12,842 bases of DNA from assembly GCA_945868195.1 (NCBI GenBank), contig CAMBLP010000056.1, positions 1 to 12,842 on the forward strand. The letters are read 5' to 3'. This document shows positions 1 to 7,213 of this stretch, piece after piece. Numbering within the stretch: the stretch's first letter is position 1; the number at the start of each line of letters is the position of its first letter. The DNA is from Bordetella parapertussis (GTDB lineage Bacteria; Pseudomonadota; Gammaproteobacteria; Burkholderiales; Burkholderiaceae_B). The translations under genes and the position numbers were made by a program. The notes beneath the pieces are model-generated. The model saw nothing but the letters and a program-made list of their open reading frames with translations. It was not told the DNA's origin and did not search any database.

Positions 1-245
1 AGTACGGCCAGACGTACATTCGGATTGCGATGCACTTGGGCCAATACTTCGGCTGCGTCCGCCAACTGCGGGAGCGCACGGGGGGATACAAAAGACGTCG
101 CCTCGAAGCTGCGCACACCTGCGTCGATGAGCCCATTGATCGTCGCGACTTTGTTGGCCGTTGCAATGAACTCTGGCTCAGCCTGAAAACCATCACGGGT
201 TCCGACTTCGGTGACCGTCACAAATTTTTTGGATTGCTCTGACAT
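1..245 (-). CDS. Hydroxymethylglutaryl-CoA lyase family protein (partial, N-terminal 81 residues)
   Basis: This gene reads leftwards and runs off the left edge, so only its N-terminal part is seen. It starts at an ATG at 245-243 with a weak purine-rich site (CGAGAA) a few bases upstream. Residues 10-22 read VTVTEVGTRDGFQ, close to the EVGPRDGLQ signature of the HMG-CoA lyase branch of the DRE-TIM metallolyases; the Arg-Asp of this motif are catalytic and metal-binding in the family. Further on, FEATSFVSPRALPQLAD matches the second conserved strand (IExTSFVSPKWVPQ). The family cleaves 3-hydroxy-3-methylglutaryl-CoA to acetyl-CoA and acetoacetate, as in leucine breakdown; relatives act on other 3-hydroxyacyl-CoA substrates. 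Here Pro is replaced by Thr and Leu by Phe in the signature, so the substrate is uncertain. It lies 68 bases downstream of a CoA-transferase on the same strand, suggesting that enzyme loads its substrate. The gene family call is secure; the substrate is inference. Confidence 0.88.
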   Translation of the reverse strand, partial: MSEQSKKFVTVTEVGTRDGFQAEPEFIATANKVATINGLIDAGVRSFEATSFVSPRALPQLADAAEVLAQVHRNPNVRLAV

Positions 246-300
246 GATGATTCTCGTAAGTTAAGTCAAGGAATGAGGTCAAATAATGCGGTCGAATAAT

Positions 301-322
301 ATTACACAATCTATTACACAAT
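301..322. repeat. Tandem 10-base repeat at the 3' end of the CoA-transferase gene
   Basis: The plus-strand word ATTACACAAT occurs at 301-310 and again at 313-322, separated by two bases. On the coding (minus) strand the unit is ATTGTGTAAT. The 313-322 copy encodes the last two codons and the TAA stop of the CoA-transferase, so the other copy looks like a duplication of the gene terminus. The TAA is followed immediately by TAG, giving tandem stop codons. Confidence 0.7.
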
Positions 323-1492
323 ACCACGGCTTTTAAGAGAGGCGATCGCGTCCAGACTCAAGCCCAGTTCACTCAGTACCGCTTCATTATCCACACCCAA
401 ATCTGGAGGTGGACGATGGATCAGGCAAGGCTCGTCCGAAAACTTGATCGGAAAACCCAACACATCTAGCCGACCGTGTTGAGGATGCTTTATCGTCAAG
501 CGCATCTGCTGATGTTGCGTCTGGGGATCATCAAATACCTCGCCGATATTGAGCACACGACCGCAGGGCACACCTGCTTCGTTGAGCTTTGCGATCCAGT
601 GCGCGATGGGTTTTTGTCGGACTTTTTCGTTCAAAGCCGCATTGATCGCCTCGCGATTCGCAAAGCGTAACGAATTGTTGGCAAACTCAGGACGCTCCCG
701 CAAATGCTCGAGATCGAGTGCGGCCAACAGTTTGAAATAAAACGTATCGTTACTCGGCGCGATCGCCACCTGGCCGTCCGAGGCCTCAAACAAGCCATAG
801 GGTGAAGCCAGCGCATGATCATTGCCTGTGCGCAACGGTAACTGACCTGTTGCGAAATAATTTGTCGCCAAAAAAGCCAACATACTTGTCAGGCCATCGG
901 TCAACGAGGTCGTGACCTCCTCGCCCTGCCCTGTACGCGCGCGCCTGACCAAGGCCGCCAAAATCCCCATCGCCGCATACGAGCCTGCGATCAGATCCGA
1001 GATCGGCGGCGCCGCCCGCATCGGGGGCTCACTGGCCGAACCATTCACGCTCATAAAGCCACTCATGGCTTGCGCGACAAAGTCAAAAGAGGGCCGATCC
1101 GCATACGGACCATCCAGACCAAAGCCTGTGACGTTACAACTCACCAAGTCCGGCTTGATCTGCGACAGCGCCTCGCGTCCAAAACCCATCTTGTCCATGA
1201 TGCCCGGACGATAGTTGTTCACCACCACATCTGCGGTCTTGAGCAACGCACGCAAAATGTCCTTGCCTTCAGGCGTACGTAAATCAAGCGTGATCGAACG
1301 TTTGTTGCGATTAAAGGATGCAAAGTAATAGGAGTAGCCATTAGGCGCCTCACCTTGCTGACGCACCGGGTCCCCACCCTTGGGGTCCTCAATCTTAATG
1401 ACCTCCGCACCCATATCGGCCAAAAACATCGTGCAAAACGGCCCAGACAAAATCCGTGTGAGGTCAATGACCCGGATACCTTGAAGCTGCAT
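314..1492 (-). CDS. CaiB/BaiF CoA-transferase family protein (class III CoA-transferase)
   Basis: Class III CoA-transferases move CoA between a CoA thioester and a free acid through an aspartyl-CoA intermediate and usually form interlocked-ring dimers in the cytoplasm. The 392-residue length is normal for the family. The N-terminus (GIRVIDLTRILSGPFCTMFL) and the ADMGAEVIKIEDP segment at about 25-37 are the CoA-binding Rossmann core. Residues 163-170 (PISDLIAG) hold the expected catalytic aspartate, Asp166. The C-terminal half has the family feature GVPCGRVLNIGEVFDDPQ at about 310. Start is the ATG at 1492, which lacks a good ribosome site. It lies 23 bases after lipA and 68 bases before an HMG-CoA-lyase-like gene; the latter pairing suggests it loads CoA onto a branched dicarboxylate that the lyase then splits. 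Donor and acceptor cannot be read from sequence. Confidence 0.93.
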   Translation of the reverse strand: MQLQGIRVIDLTRILSGPFCTMFLADMGAEVIKIEDPKGGDPVRQQGEAPNGYSYYFASFNRNKRSITLDLRTPEGKDILRALLKTADVVVNNYRPGIMDKMGFGREALSQIKPDLVSCNVTGFGLDGPYADRPSFDFVAQAMSGFMSVNGSASEPPMRAAPPISDLIAGSYAAMGILAALVRRARTGQGEEVTTSLTDGLTSMLAFLATNYFATGQLPLRTGNDHALASPYGLFEASDGQVAIAPSNDTFYFKLLAALDLEHLRERPEFANNSLRFANREAINAALNEKVRQKPIAHWIAKLNEAGVPCGRVLNIGEVFDDPQTQHQQMRLTIKHPQHGRLDVLGFPIKFSDEPCLIHRPPPDLGVDNEAVLSELGLSLDAIASLKSRGIV

Positions 1493-1515
1493 AGTGTGCG
1501 TGTAGCCTTTGGTCT

Positions 1516-2514
1516 TTAGCCCGCTGCACTCAGACTCGCCGCATGCGCCTGCTCGTCCGCATGATACGAGGATCGGACCATCGCACCCACTGCCGCGTGA
1601 TGGAAACCCATCGCATTGGCTTCGCGTTCGAACATTTTGAACGTATCGGGATGCACGTAACGCAGCACCGGCAAGTGATGCTCGGAGGGCTGCAGGTACT
1701 GACCAATCGTCAACATTTCCACATCGTGCGCACGCAAGTCGCGCATGACCTGGAGGATTTCTTCGTCGGTCTCGCCCAGACCCAGCATCAGACCAGATTT
1801 AGTCGGTGTTTTGGGGTGACGCTTTTTAAATTCCTGAAGGAGCTTAAGCGAATGCATATAGTCCGAACCAGGGCGGGCTTGTTTGTACAAACGTGGCACT
1901 GTCTCAAGGTTGTGGTTCATCACATCGGGTGGACCGCCATCCAAAATCTCTAACGCGCGATCAAGACGACCGCGGAAATCAGGTACCAAGACCTCAATAC
2001 GTGTCTCAGGCGAGAGCTCGCGGACCTTTTGAATGCACTCTACAAAATGTCCCGCACCACCATCGCGCAGATCATCACGATCGACGGAGGTGATCACCAC
2101 ATAGGTCAGCTTGAGTGCTGCGATCGTACGCGCCAGATTGACCGGCTCGTTGACATCGAGAGGGTCGGGACGACCATGGCCGACATCACAAAACGGACAA
2201 CGTCGGGTGCACTTGTCACCCATGATCATAAAAGTCGCCGTGCCCTTACCAAAGCACTCGCCGATGTTGGGGCAGGAGGCTTCCTCGCACACGGTATGCA
2301 GATTGTGCTCGCGCAAAATGCGCTTGATGTCATAAAACCTGGAGCCTGCGGGTGCCGCCTTGACGCGGATCCAGTCCGGTTTTTTCAGACGCTCAGCCGC
2401 GACGACCTTGATTGGAATCCGCGAGGTCTTGGCCTGCGATTTCTGCTTTTGCGTCGCGTCATAAGGCGCTGCAGGTGTTGCGGCGACCGAGGTTTGTTCA
2501 GGTTGTGTGGACAT
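1516..2514 (-). CDS. lipA: Lipoyl synthase
   Basis: LipA is a radical-SAM enzyme that inserts two sulfur atoms into protein-bound octanoyl groups, completing lipoyl cofactors on the 2-oxoacid dehydrogenase E2 subunits and GcvH. The 332-residue protein carries both iron-sulfur sites: the auxiliary cluster cysteines Cys76, Cys81 and Cys87 ([12 protein letters not shown]) and the radical-SAM CX3CX2C cysteines Cys102, Cys106 and Cys109 (CTRRCPFC). The C-terminal RSSY motif at 314-317 supplies the serine ligand of the auxiliary cluster. An N-terminal extension of about 45 residues, poor in conserved features, precedes the catalytic part, as is usual in Bordetella-like relatives. The ATG at 2514 follows lipB by 51 bases; no strong ribosome site is visible. 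It acts directly after LipB, encoded just upstream. No anomalies in the catalytic residues. Confidence 0.98.
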   Translation of the reverse strand: MSTQPEQTSVAATPAAPYDATQKQKSQAKTSRIPIKVVAAERLKKPDWIRVKAAPAGSRFYDIKRILREHNLHTVCEEASCPNIGECFGKGTATFMIMGDKCTRRCPFCDVGHGRPDPLDVNEPVNLARTIAALKLTYVVITSVDRDDLRDGGAGHFVECIQKVRELSPETRIEVLVPDFRGRLDRALEILDGGPPDVMNHNLETVPRLYKQARPGSDYMHSLKLLQEFKKRHPKTPTKSGLMLGLGETDEEILQVMRDLRAHDVEMLTIGQYLQPSEHHLPVLRYVHPDTFKMFEREANAMGFHHAAVGAMVRSSYHADEQAHAASLSAAG

Positions 2515-2565
2515 AATGTACGTGGACGTTTGCGCCCAGCCGTTCAGTGACTGTGAATAGTCATT

Positions 2566-3207
2566 TTACCTGTTGGAAAGTGACAAACCGCAGTACCTTG
2601 TAATTTGTTGGGACAATGTTTGCGCAACCTCATTCCAACCCGCACTCACACCGTATTGCGCCATAGACACCGTCTGCAAACCCGCATAGCCACAGGGGTT
2701 AATGCCGTCAAACGGAGTCAAATCCATGTCGACATTGAGCGCCATGCCGTGATAGGTGCACCCATTGCGGACCTTGATGCCCAAGGCGGCGATTTTGGCG
2801 AGCTCAACGTCCGATTTTGCAGTACCCATCATAGGCACATATACCCCGGGCGCCCCTCCTTTACGACAAGCATCCTCGATGCCATAAAGCCTTAGCGTCT
2901 CGATCGTGGCCTCCTCGATCTGATGCACCATCGCCTTGATAAACCGTCCGGAACGTCTGAGATCCGCGAGGATATAGGCCATCACCTGGCCGGGACCGTG
3001 ATACGTCACCTGACCGCCTCGGTCCGTTTGTACAACTGGGATGTTGCCGGGATTGAGCAGATGCTCGGGCTTGCTGGCTTGACCAAGGGTATAGACAGGC
3101 TCGTGCTCGACGAGCCAGATTTCATCTGGGTTGTCTGGGGTGCGCGCTTCGGTAAAGGCTTGCATGGCACGCCAAACAGGCTCGTACGGCGTCGGACGCG
3201 GCCACAT
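2566..3207 (-). CDS. lipB: Lipoyl(octanoyl) transferase
   Basis: LipB transfers octanoate from acyl carrier protein to lipoyl-domain lysines, the first committed step of endogenous lipoate assembly. Numbered from the ATG at 3207 (213 residues), it has the conserved [12 protein letters not shown] block at 63-74, the catalytic lysine in [13 protein letters not shown] (Lys145) and the catalytic cysteine in GINPCG (Cys172). I chose ATG 3207 over a TTG three codons earlier (3216), because the protein from the Trp-Pro-Arg-Pro segment onward matches the usual family start; neither codon has a convincing ribosome site. It begins 19 bases after the ybeD stop and lies 51 bases before lipA, the normal ybeD-lipB-lipA order. 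A short hairpin (TGACT...AGTCA) follows its stop but lacks a T tract and is not a convincing terminator. Confidence 0.97.
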   Translation of the reverse strand: MWPRPTPYEPVWRAMQAFTEARTPDNPDEIWLVEHEPVYTLGQASKPEHLLNPGNIPVVQTDRGGQVTYHGPGQVMAYILADLRRSGRFIKAMVHQIEEATIETLRLYGIEDACRKGGAPGVYVPMMGTAKSDVELAKIAALGIKVRNGCTYHGMALNVDMDLTPFDGINPCGYAGLQTVSMAQYGVSAGWNEVAQTLSQQITRYCGLSLSNR

Positions 3208-3226
3208 GCGACTCAAGATTGGCGGA

Positions 3227-3499
3227 TCACAGCACGATCGACACCATGGGGTGTCCGTGCAAGGCTTTATACAAGTTATCGAGTTGCTCGCGCGAGGTCG
3301 CGGTGACGGTAAAGGTCAGCCCCATGTAGTTGCCGCCCTTGCTCGGACGCATCTCGACCGTTGCCGGATCAAACGTCGGATCAAATTCGAGCACAAGCGC
3401 AGTCAAGACCTGAGCAAGCTCGGGGTTTTGCTTTCCCATCACTTTGATGGGAAAGGCACTCGGATACTCAATCAATGATTCGCTTTCAGGGATAGGCAC
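3227..3499 (-). CDS. ybeD: YbeD/DUF493 family protein
   Basis: This is a small cytoplasmic protein of the DUF493 (YbeD) family, with a ferredoxin-like fold resembling ACT-type regulatory domains. Its biochemical role is unsettled, but it is found beside lipB across the proteobacteria, which suggests a link to lipoate metabolism. The recognisable core is [12 protein letters not shown] near the N-terminus, the S-K-G-G-N-Y segment in the middle and [22 protein letters not shown] at the C-terminus (shown here as two neighbouring family blocks, T-A-T-S then H-P-M-V). I chose GTG 3499 because GAGG lies 11 bases upstream; a GTG at 3511 gives four more residues but has no ribosome site of its own. 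The gene follows dat closely and the lipB start is 19 bases past its stop, so these genes are very likely co-translated from one message. Confidence 0.93.
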   Translation of the reverse strand: MPIPESESLIEYPSAFPIKVMGKQNPELAQVLTALVLEFDPTFDPATVEMRPSKGGNYMGLTFTVTATSREQLDNLYKALHGHPMVSIVL

Positions 3500-3529
3500 G
3501 TTGGCTGCCACCTCGATGACAAAAATGTA

Positions 3530-4414
3530 TTAAATCAACGCAGCGATACGTGCATCGTAGGCAGCGCGGAGTTTTTGATAGATCGGACCGGGCTTGCCTG
3601 CGCCGACCGCCTTGCCATCGAGTTCGACTACCGGCAAGATTTCACGTGTCGCAGACGACATCATCATCTCGTCCGCTTGACGAACCTCTTGCTCGGAGAC
3701 GACACGCAGCTCGAACGGGATGCCGGATTCTTTGCATAGCTCTTCAAACAAACCGTAGCGAATGCCTTCGAGCACCAAGTTGTCTTTTAAGGGTGCAATG
3801 ACCTTGCCGCCTTTGACAACCCAGATGTTGCAGGAAGCACCCTCGGTCAAGTTGCCATTACGGAACTGCACAACCTCGTCGACGCCTGCATCGACGGCGG
3901 CCTGCTTGGCCAGCACATTACCGAGCAAGGAAACAGATTTGATATCGCAATGCAACCAGCGCATGTCAGGAATGCTAACCAGCCGCACGCCTTTTTCACG
4001 TACGGCGGCGCTCGGTGGTGTCATCGGTGCGACCATGGCAAACACGGTCGGCTTGACCGCCGGCACGGGAAAGGCATGATCGCGCTTCGCCACGCCACGC
4101 GAGATCTGGATATAGACCATGCCAGTCGCTTCAGTTGTCTTGGACACAAGATCCTGGACTAATCCTACCCACTGCGGCTTTGTCATTGGCTGCTGAATAT
4201 GAAGCTTGGCCAGACTGCGCTCGAGGCGCGCTAGGTGCTGCTCCATACGGAAAGGCTTGCCGTGATAGATCGGCACCACCTCGTAGATCCCATCACCAAA
4301 AATAAAACCACGATCGAGCACCGAGATTTTGGCTTCGGACAAAGGTCCGAAAACACCATTCAAATACACAATCGGATCGCCTGAAATACCTTGAATCAAC
4401 ATATTCTGAACCAT
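3530..4414 (-). CDS. dat: D-amino acid aminotransferase (class IV PLP enzyme)
   Basis: The enzyme exchanges amino groups between D-alanine or other D-amino acids and 2-oxoglutarate, forming D-glutamate. The 294-residue protein has the class IV fold: an N-terminal YLNGVFGPLSEAKISVLDRG block at 17-36, the PLP lysine Lys159 in DIKSVSLLGNVLAKQ, and the PLP-nitrogen partner Glu191 in LTEGASCN. What favours a D-specific enzyme over IlvE is the carboxylate trap: Tyr44 (DGIYEVV) plus Arg111 and His113 (RDHAFP), equivalent to Tyr31, Arg98 and His100 of the Bacillus enzyme. The ATG at 4414 has an AGAGAG site about ten bases upstream; a second ATG four codons later is possible. It is 40 bases downstream of dacC, whose product releases D-alanine from peptidoglycan, so recycling of D-alanine is a reasonable inference. 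Confidence 0.93.
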   Translation of the reverse strand: MVQNMLIQGISGDPIVYLNGVFGPLSEAKISVLDRGFIFGDGIYEVVPIYHGKPFRMEQHLARLERSLAKLHIQQPMTKPQWVGLVQDLVSKTTEATGMVYIQISRGVAKRDHAFPVPAVKPTVFAMVAPMTPPSAAVREKGVRLVSIPDMRWLHCDIKSVSLLGNVLAKQAAVDAGVDEVVQFRNGNLTEGASCNIWVVKGGKVIAPLKDNLVLEGIRYGLFEELCKESGIPFELRVVSEQEVRQADEMMMSSATREILPVVELDGKAVGAGKPGPIYQKLRAAYDARIAALI

Positions 4415-4454
4415 TTTTATCTATGCTCTCTTTTAAAAGAATCACTGAAGTTTT

Positions 4455-5771
4455 TTACTCAGGTTTTTTACGGAACCACAATTTCACAGAATCTACCGTG
4501 CGACCTACGAAGCCGGCGCGCTCAACAGGTTCCAGGACCAGCAATGGACGGGTCAACAGCATCTTGTTATCCAGCATTAGTGTCAGCGTGCCGACGCGCT
4601 CATTATTGGCCAGCGGAGCGAGTAAGGGGTCCGGGCGTTTGGCGATCGTCTTGACCTCGCCAGCCTTGCCACGCGGCACCGTTACCCACAACGGCTCGGA
4701 TACGCCAAGCTTGGTCGTGTCAACCTTGCCCTGCCAGACCTGAGCTTCGACCGCGGCGTGGGTCTGATCAAATAGTTTGACCGTTTCAAAATTCTGGAAG
4801 GTCCAATTCAATAACTTGAGGCTTTCCTCAGCGCGTGTCGCCATGCTGTCAGAGCCGACCAACACCGTGATCACGCGACGATCGCCGCGCTTGGCGGTCG
4901 CCACGAGACAATACCCTGCTGCATCCGTATGCCCGGTCTTCATGCCATCGACCGAAGGATCCGCCCACAACAAACGATTGCGATTGGATTGCTTAATCTT
5001 GTTGTAGGTAAACTCACGCAACGCATAGTACGGAAAATAAGTCGGATGATCATTGATCATCCGGCGCGCCAGCGTGGCCAAATCACGTACCGTCGTCAGA
5101 TGCTGCGGGTCAGGCAAGCCCGTTGTATTCATAAATACCGTATTCGTCAAGCCCATGCGACGGGCCTCTTCGTTCATGACTGAAACAAAGGCCGACTCGC
5201 TTCCCGAGACGGCCTCGGCCAAGGCAACAGACGCATCATTGCCTGACTGGATAATCACGCCCTTGAGCAGCTCATCAACCGTCACCGGTTTGCGAGGCTC
5301 GATAAACATGCGCGAACCTCGCGTTTTCCAGGCCAGCTGAGACACATTGGCCTGCTGTTCCAGAGACAGACGCTTTTCCTTGATGGCCGTAAACGCCACA
5401 TAGGCCGTCATAATCTTGGTCAATGAGGCGGGCTCGATTTTCATGTCGGGATTGGACGAAGCCACAATCTGACCGCTCGTCACATCCACGGTTATCCAGG
5501 CCTTGGCGGCAATCGCAGGGGCGGGCACGGTAGAGAGCTCGCCGACCTGAACAGGCGTAAGTACCGAAGGCGCTGTCGCGGCTAATGCTGCAGCAGAAGG
5601 GGCGGCGGGGGCTGCAGCAGCCGCAGCAGGGGGTGAAGGCTTTTCAGAGGATGCTTTTTGCGCCCAGACCGGCATGAGTGTCGACGCAATCACGAAGGCG
5701 AGCGTTACCACTGCAGCATTGGCGACCGGGGTGATGATGCGACGGGCGGCGCAAAGAGAGTGGTTAAGCAT
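4455..5771 (-). CDS. dacC: D-alanyl-D-alanine carboxypeptidase (PBP5/6 type)
   Basis: This low-molecular-weight penicillin-binding protein trims the terminal D-alanine from peptidoglycan stem peptides in the periplasm. All three serine-acyltransferase motifs are present: SLTK (Ser116 nucleophile, Lys119), SGN at 176-178 and KTG at 278-280. The N-terminus has a basic stretch and a hydrophobic core (VVTLAFVIAS, 21-30) ending in VWA, consistent with signal cleavage near residue 37. Residues 48-72 form an alanine/proline-rich linker before the catalytic domain. The C-terminal part is the beta-rich PBP5 domain, and the last dozen residues (VDSVKLWFRKKPE) form the expected amphipathic membrane anchor. 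At 438 residues it is slightly long because of the linker. It is the first gene after a perfect TATAAT box. The paralogue name (dacA versus dacC) cannot be decided from sequence alone. Confidence 0.96.
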   Translation of the reverse strand: MLNHSLCAARRIITPVANAAVVTLAFVIASTLMPVWAQKASSEKPSPPAAAAAAPAAPSAAALAATAPSVLTPVQVGELSTVPAPAIAAKAWITVDVTSGQIVASSNPDMKIEPASLTKIMTAYVAFTAIKEKRLSLEQQANVSQLAWKTRGSRMFIEPRKPVTVDELLKGVIIQSGNDASVALAEAVSGSESAFVSVMNEEARRMGLTNTVFMNTTGLPDPQHLTTVRDLATLARRMINDHPTYFPYYALREFTYNKIKQSNRNRLLWADPSVDGMKTGHTDAAGYCLVATAKRGDRRVITVLVGSDSMATRAEESLKLLNWTFQNFETVKLFDQTHAAVEAQVWQGKVDTTKLGVSEPLWVTVPRGKAGEVKTIAKRPDPLLAPLANNERVGTLTLMLDNKMLLTRPLLVLEPVERAGFVGRTVDSVKLWFRKKPE

Positions 5772-5799
5772 AAGAGGTACTCACTGACATAAACAACCT

Positions 5800-5805
5800 A
5801 TTATA
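5800..5805 (-). promoter_or_regulatory. Candidate sigma-70 -10 box for the dacC-dat-ybeD-lipB-lipA operon
   Basis: On the minus strand the six bases read TATAAT, a perfect -10 consensus, 28 bases upstream of the dacC ATG. Transcription would begin near 5792-5794, giving a leader of about 20 bases. No good -35 is present: the best at 18-base spacing is CGGTCA. The 86-base gap to the hydrolase gene and the absence of another good promoter upstream of the following four genes make this the likely operon promoter. Confidence 0.6.
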
Positions 5806-5857
5806 GGCATGACCATCCCACCCTGACCGCGACTGAAACGAAATTAATAAGGTCGTT

Positions 5858-6502
5858 TTACAAAGCTTTCAAACGCGTCTGAACGAGCTGGCGCAACACT
5901 AATAATTTTCCGTGGAAAAAATGTCCCGCTTCGGGGATCACGACAACCGGCATCCCCAACGGGCGCGCCCATTCCATGACTTCGGACAATGGCACCACCT
6001 CGTCAAGCTCACCATGAATCACCAAGGCATCCTCAGGCGCTTTGGCCTCGCTGTGACGAAAACGTAAAGCCGCCGAGCCTGTCAAAATAACAATTTTTGG
6101 CATATTTTTGCCGAGCTTATCCCACTGCGCATACAGTTGTACCCCGATTGAAGTACCAAAAGAAAAACCACCCAATACCCAAGGCTTGGCTGCAATCTCG
6201 GGATAGCGCGCACGAAACTGCTCAACCAAGGCTGCCATATCGAGCAACTCGCCCTTCCCGTGATCAAAATGCCCCCCTGAGGCACCGATGCCACGAAAAT
6301 TTGGACGTAAAGAGACCAAACCCTGTTGCACACAAGCACGTGAAAGTGTGGTGACTACCTTGTTATCACGCGTACCACCTTGCGAAGGGTTGGGATGCAA
6401 AATCAGCGCCCAGCCGGTCGGCTCGCCTTCAGGCCAGTCAATGGCGCAATCGATGAGACCAGCCAGGCCATCAAAGCTCGTATTTTCAGTGTGCGCAGGC
6501 AT
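5858..6502 (-). CDS. Alpha/beta hydrolase (COG2945-like)
   Basis: A compact 214-residue single-domain alpha/beta hydrolase. The nucleophile elbow is GFSFG with Ser114, the acid is probably Asp167 in HGELDEVVP, and the base is His194 in AGHFFHG, giving a full Ser-Asp-His triad. The HPNPSQGGTRDNKVV block at 36-50 and RPNFRGIGASGG at 66-77 are typical of the COG2945 group of predicted hydrolases, whose substrates are mostly unknown. No signal peptide or membrane segment is visible, so it is cytoplasmic. The ATG at 6502 is fixed by an in-frame TGA two codons upstream; the ribosome site is weak. It lies 62 bases after the MCE transporter operon on the same strand and 86 bases before dacC. A lipid-ester substrate linked to the transporter is possible but only suggested by position. 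Confidence 0.88.
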   Translation of the reverse strand: MPAHTENTSFDGLAGLIDCAIDWPEGEPTGWALILHPNPSQGGTRDNKVVTTLSRACVQQGLVSLRPNFRGIGASGGHFDHGKGELLDMAALVEQFRARYPEIAAKPWVLGGFSFGTSIGVQLYAQWDKLGKNMPKIVILTGSAALRFRHSEAKAPEDALVIHGELDEVVPLSEVMEWARPLGMPVVVIPEAGHFFHGKLLVLRQLVQTRLKAL

Positions 6503-6564
6503 ACATCAGTATGTGTTCAATTGATATTCATCATTGATCTAGTTATTGCGAGCCATCGTGGTGT

Positions 6565-7203
6565 CTAACGCTTGGCCGTTATGCGCAAACTGGTGACCCA
6601 CTGTGCCACTTGCTCGGCCGCCTGATCGGTTGCGACACGCAAAGCCATCGCCCCCCCGGGAGCATCTTGGGTTGTTGCGGGCACTTGGATATTGATCAAA
6701 CGCTGACTCACCACCTCGGATCCGCGCATGAGCACAGCCTGCAACGTCAGTTGTGCCTGACTCGACCCACCATCAACAGAAAACGTTTGCTCAAACCGCT
6801 GTAGATTGAGGCGCAGTTGAGGGACCTCCGTACTTATACTTTGCTGCAGCACCGCTCCCTGCAAGGACAGTCGATCGACGATGCGTTGAGTGACCAATCG
6901 CGCAGGCGGCGCGACCCACCGATAGGTTGCGTAGGCCTGGGGCTGTCCCAGATCACCCAACCGCCAGACCACCATTGTCTCAGTCAAAAGCGAGGCAGCA
7001 TTTGCAGGAGGTACAGCGATCGGTGGCATTGGCGCCAGGGCCGTCGCGCCCCCTGCGGAAGTGCCAACAGTGGCACTCGTCATCCCGCCCGCGCCCAAAT
7101 CTAGCTGCTTCGGCGCAGGTGCACTATCACCCAACGCGCACGCGGTCAAAAGACTCACAACACTCAACACAGTACCTAAACGCATCATCGTCAACATATT
7201 CAT
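6565..7203 (-). CDS. ABC-type transport auxiliary lipoprotein (PqiC / ABC_trans_aux family)
   Basis: This is the outer-membrane lipoprotein partner of an MCE lipid transporter. The N-terminus is a signal sequence ending in a lipobox L-T-A-C, with the modified cysteine at Cys22 and alanine at +2, which predicts sorting to the outer membrane. Its 212 residues match the ABC_trans_aux (PF03886) family; the recognisable part is the central VVWRLGDLGQPQAYATYRW segment. An open frame extends upstream to 7284, but that would put 27 non-signal residues before the lipobox. I chose ATG 7203 because GAGG sits eight bases upstream, embedded in the stop codon of the MCE gene (GC-TGA-GGA), which implies translational coupling. 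It probably docks the MCE channel to the outer membrane, as PqiC does for PqiB. The last 62 bases before the hydrolase show no terminator. Confidence 0.88.
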   Translation of the reverse strand: MNMLTMMRLGTVLSVVSLLTACALGDSAPAPKQLDLGAGGMTSATVGTSAGGATALAPMPPIAVPPANAASLLTETMVVWRLGDLGQPQAYATYRWVAPPARLVTQRIVDRLSLQGAVLQQSISTEVPQLRLNLQRFEQTFSVDGGSSQAQLTLQAVLMRGSEVVSQRLINIQVPATTQDAPGGAMALRVATDQAAEQVAQWVTSLRITAKR

Positions 7204-7213
7204 CTTGATATCC

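Noticed and set aside
30..242. Plus-strand reading frame at the left edge
   Set aside because: It is antisense to the partial HMG-CoA lyase gene, which has clear family motifs.
1543..1953. Plus-strand frames of 66-173 residues within lipA
   Set aside because: They lie antisense to lipA, have no recognisable domain and no ribosome site; high-GC shadows are expected.
2543..2563. Hairpin TGACT/AGTCA after lipB as a terminator
   Set aside because: The stem is only five base pairs with no following T tract, and lipA is normally co-transcribed.
5825..5858. AAACGA/TCGTTT hairpin after the hydrolase as a terminator
   Set aside because: The stem is weak and AT-rich with a loop of about 12 bases and no T tract on the transcript side.
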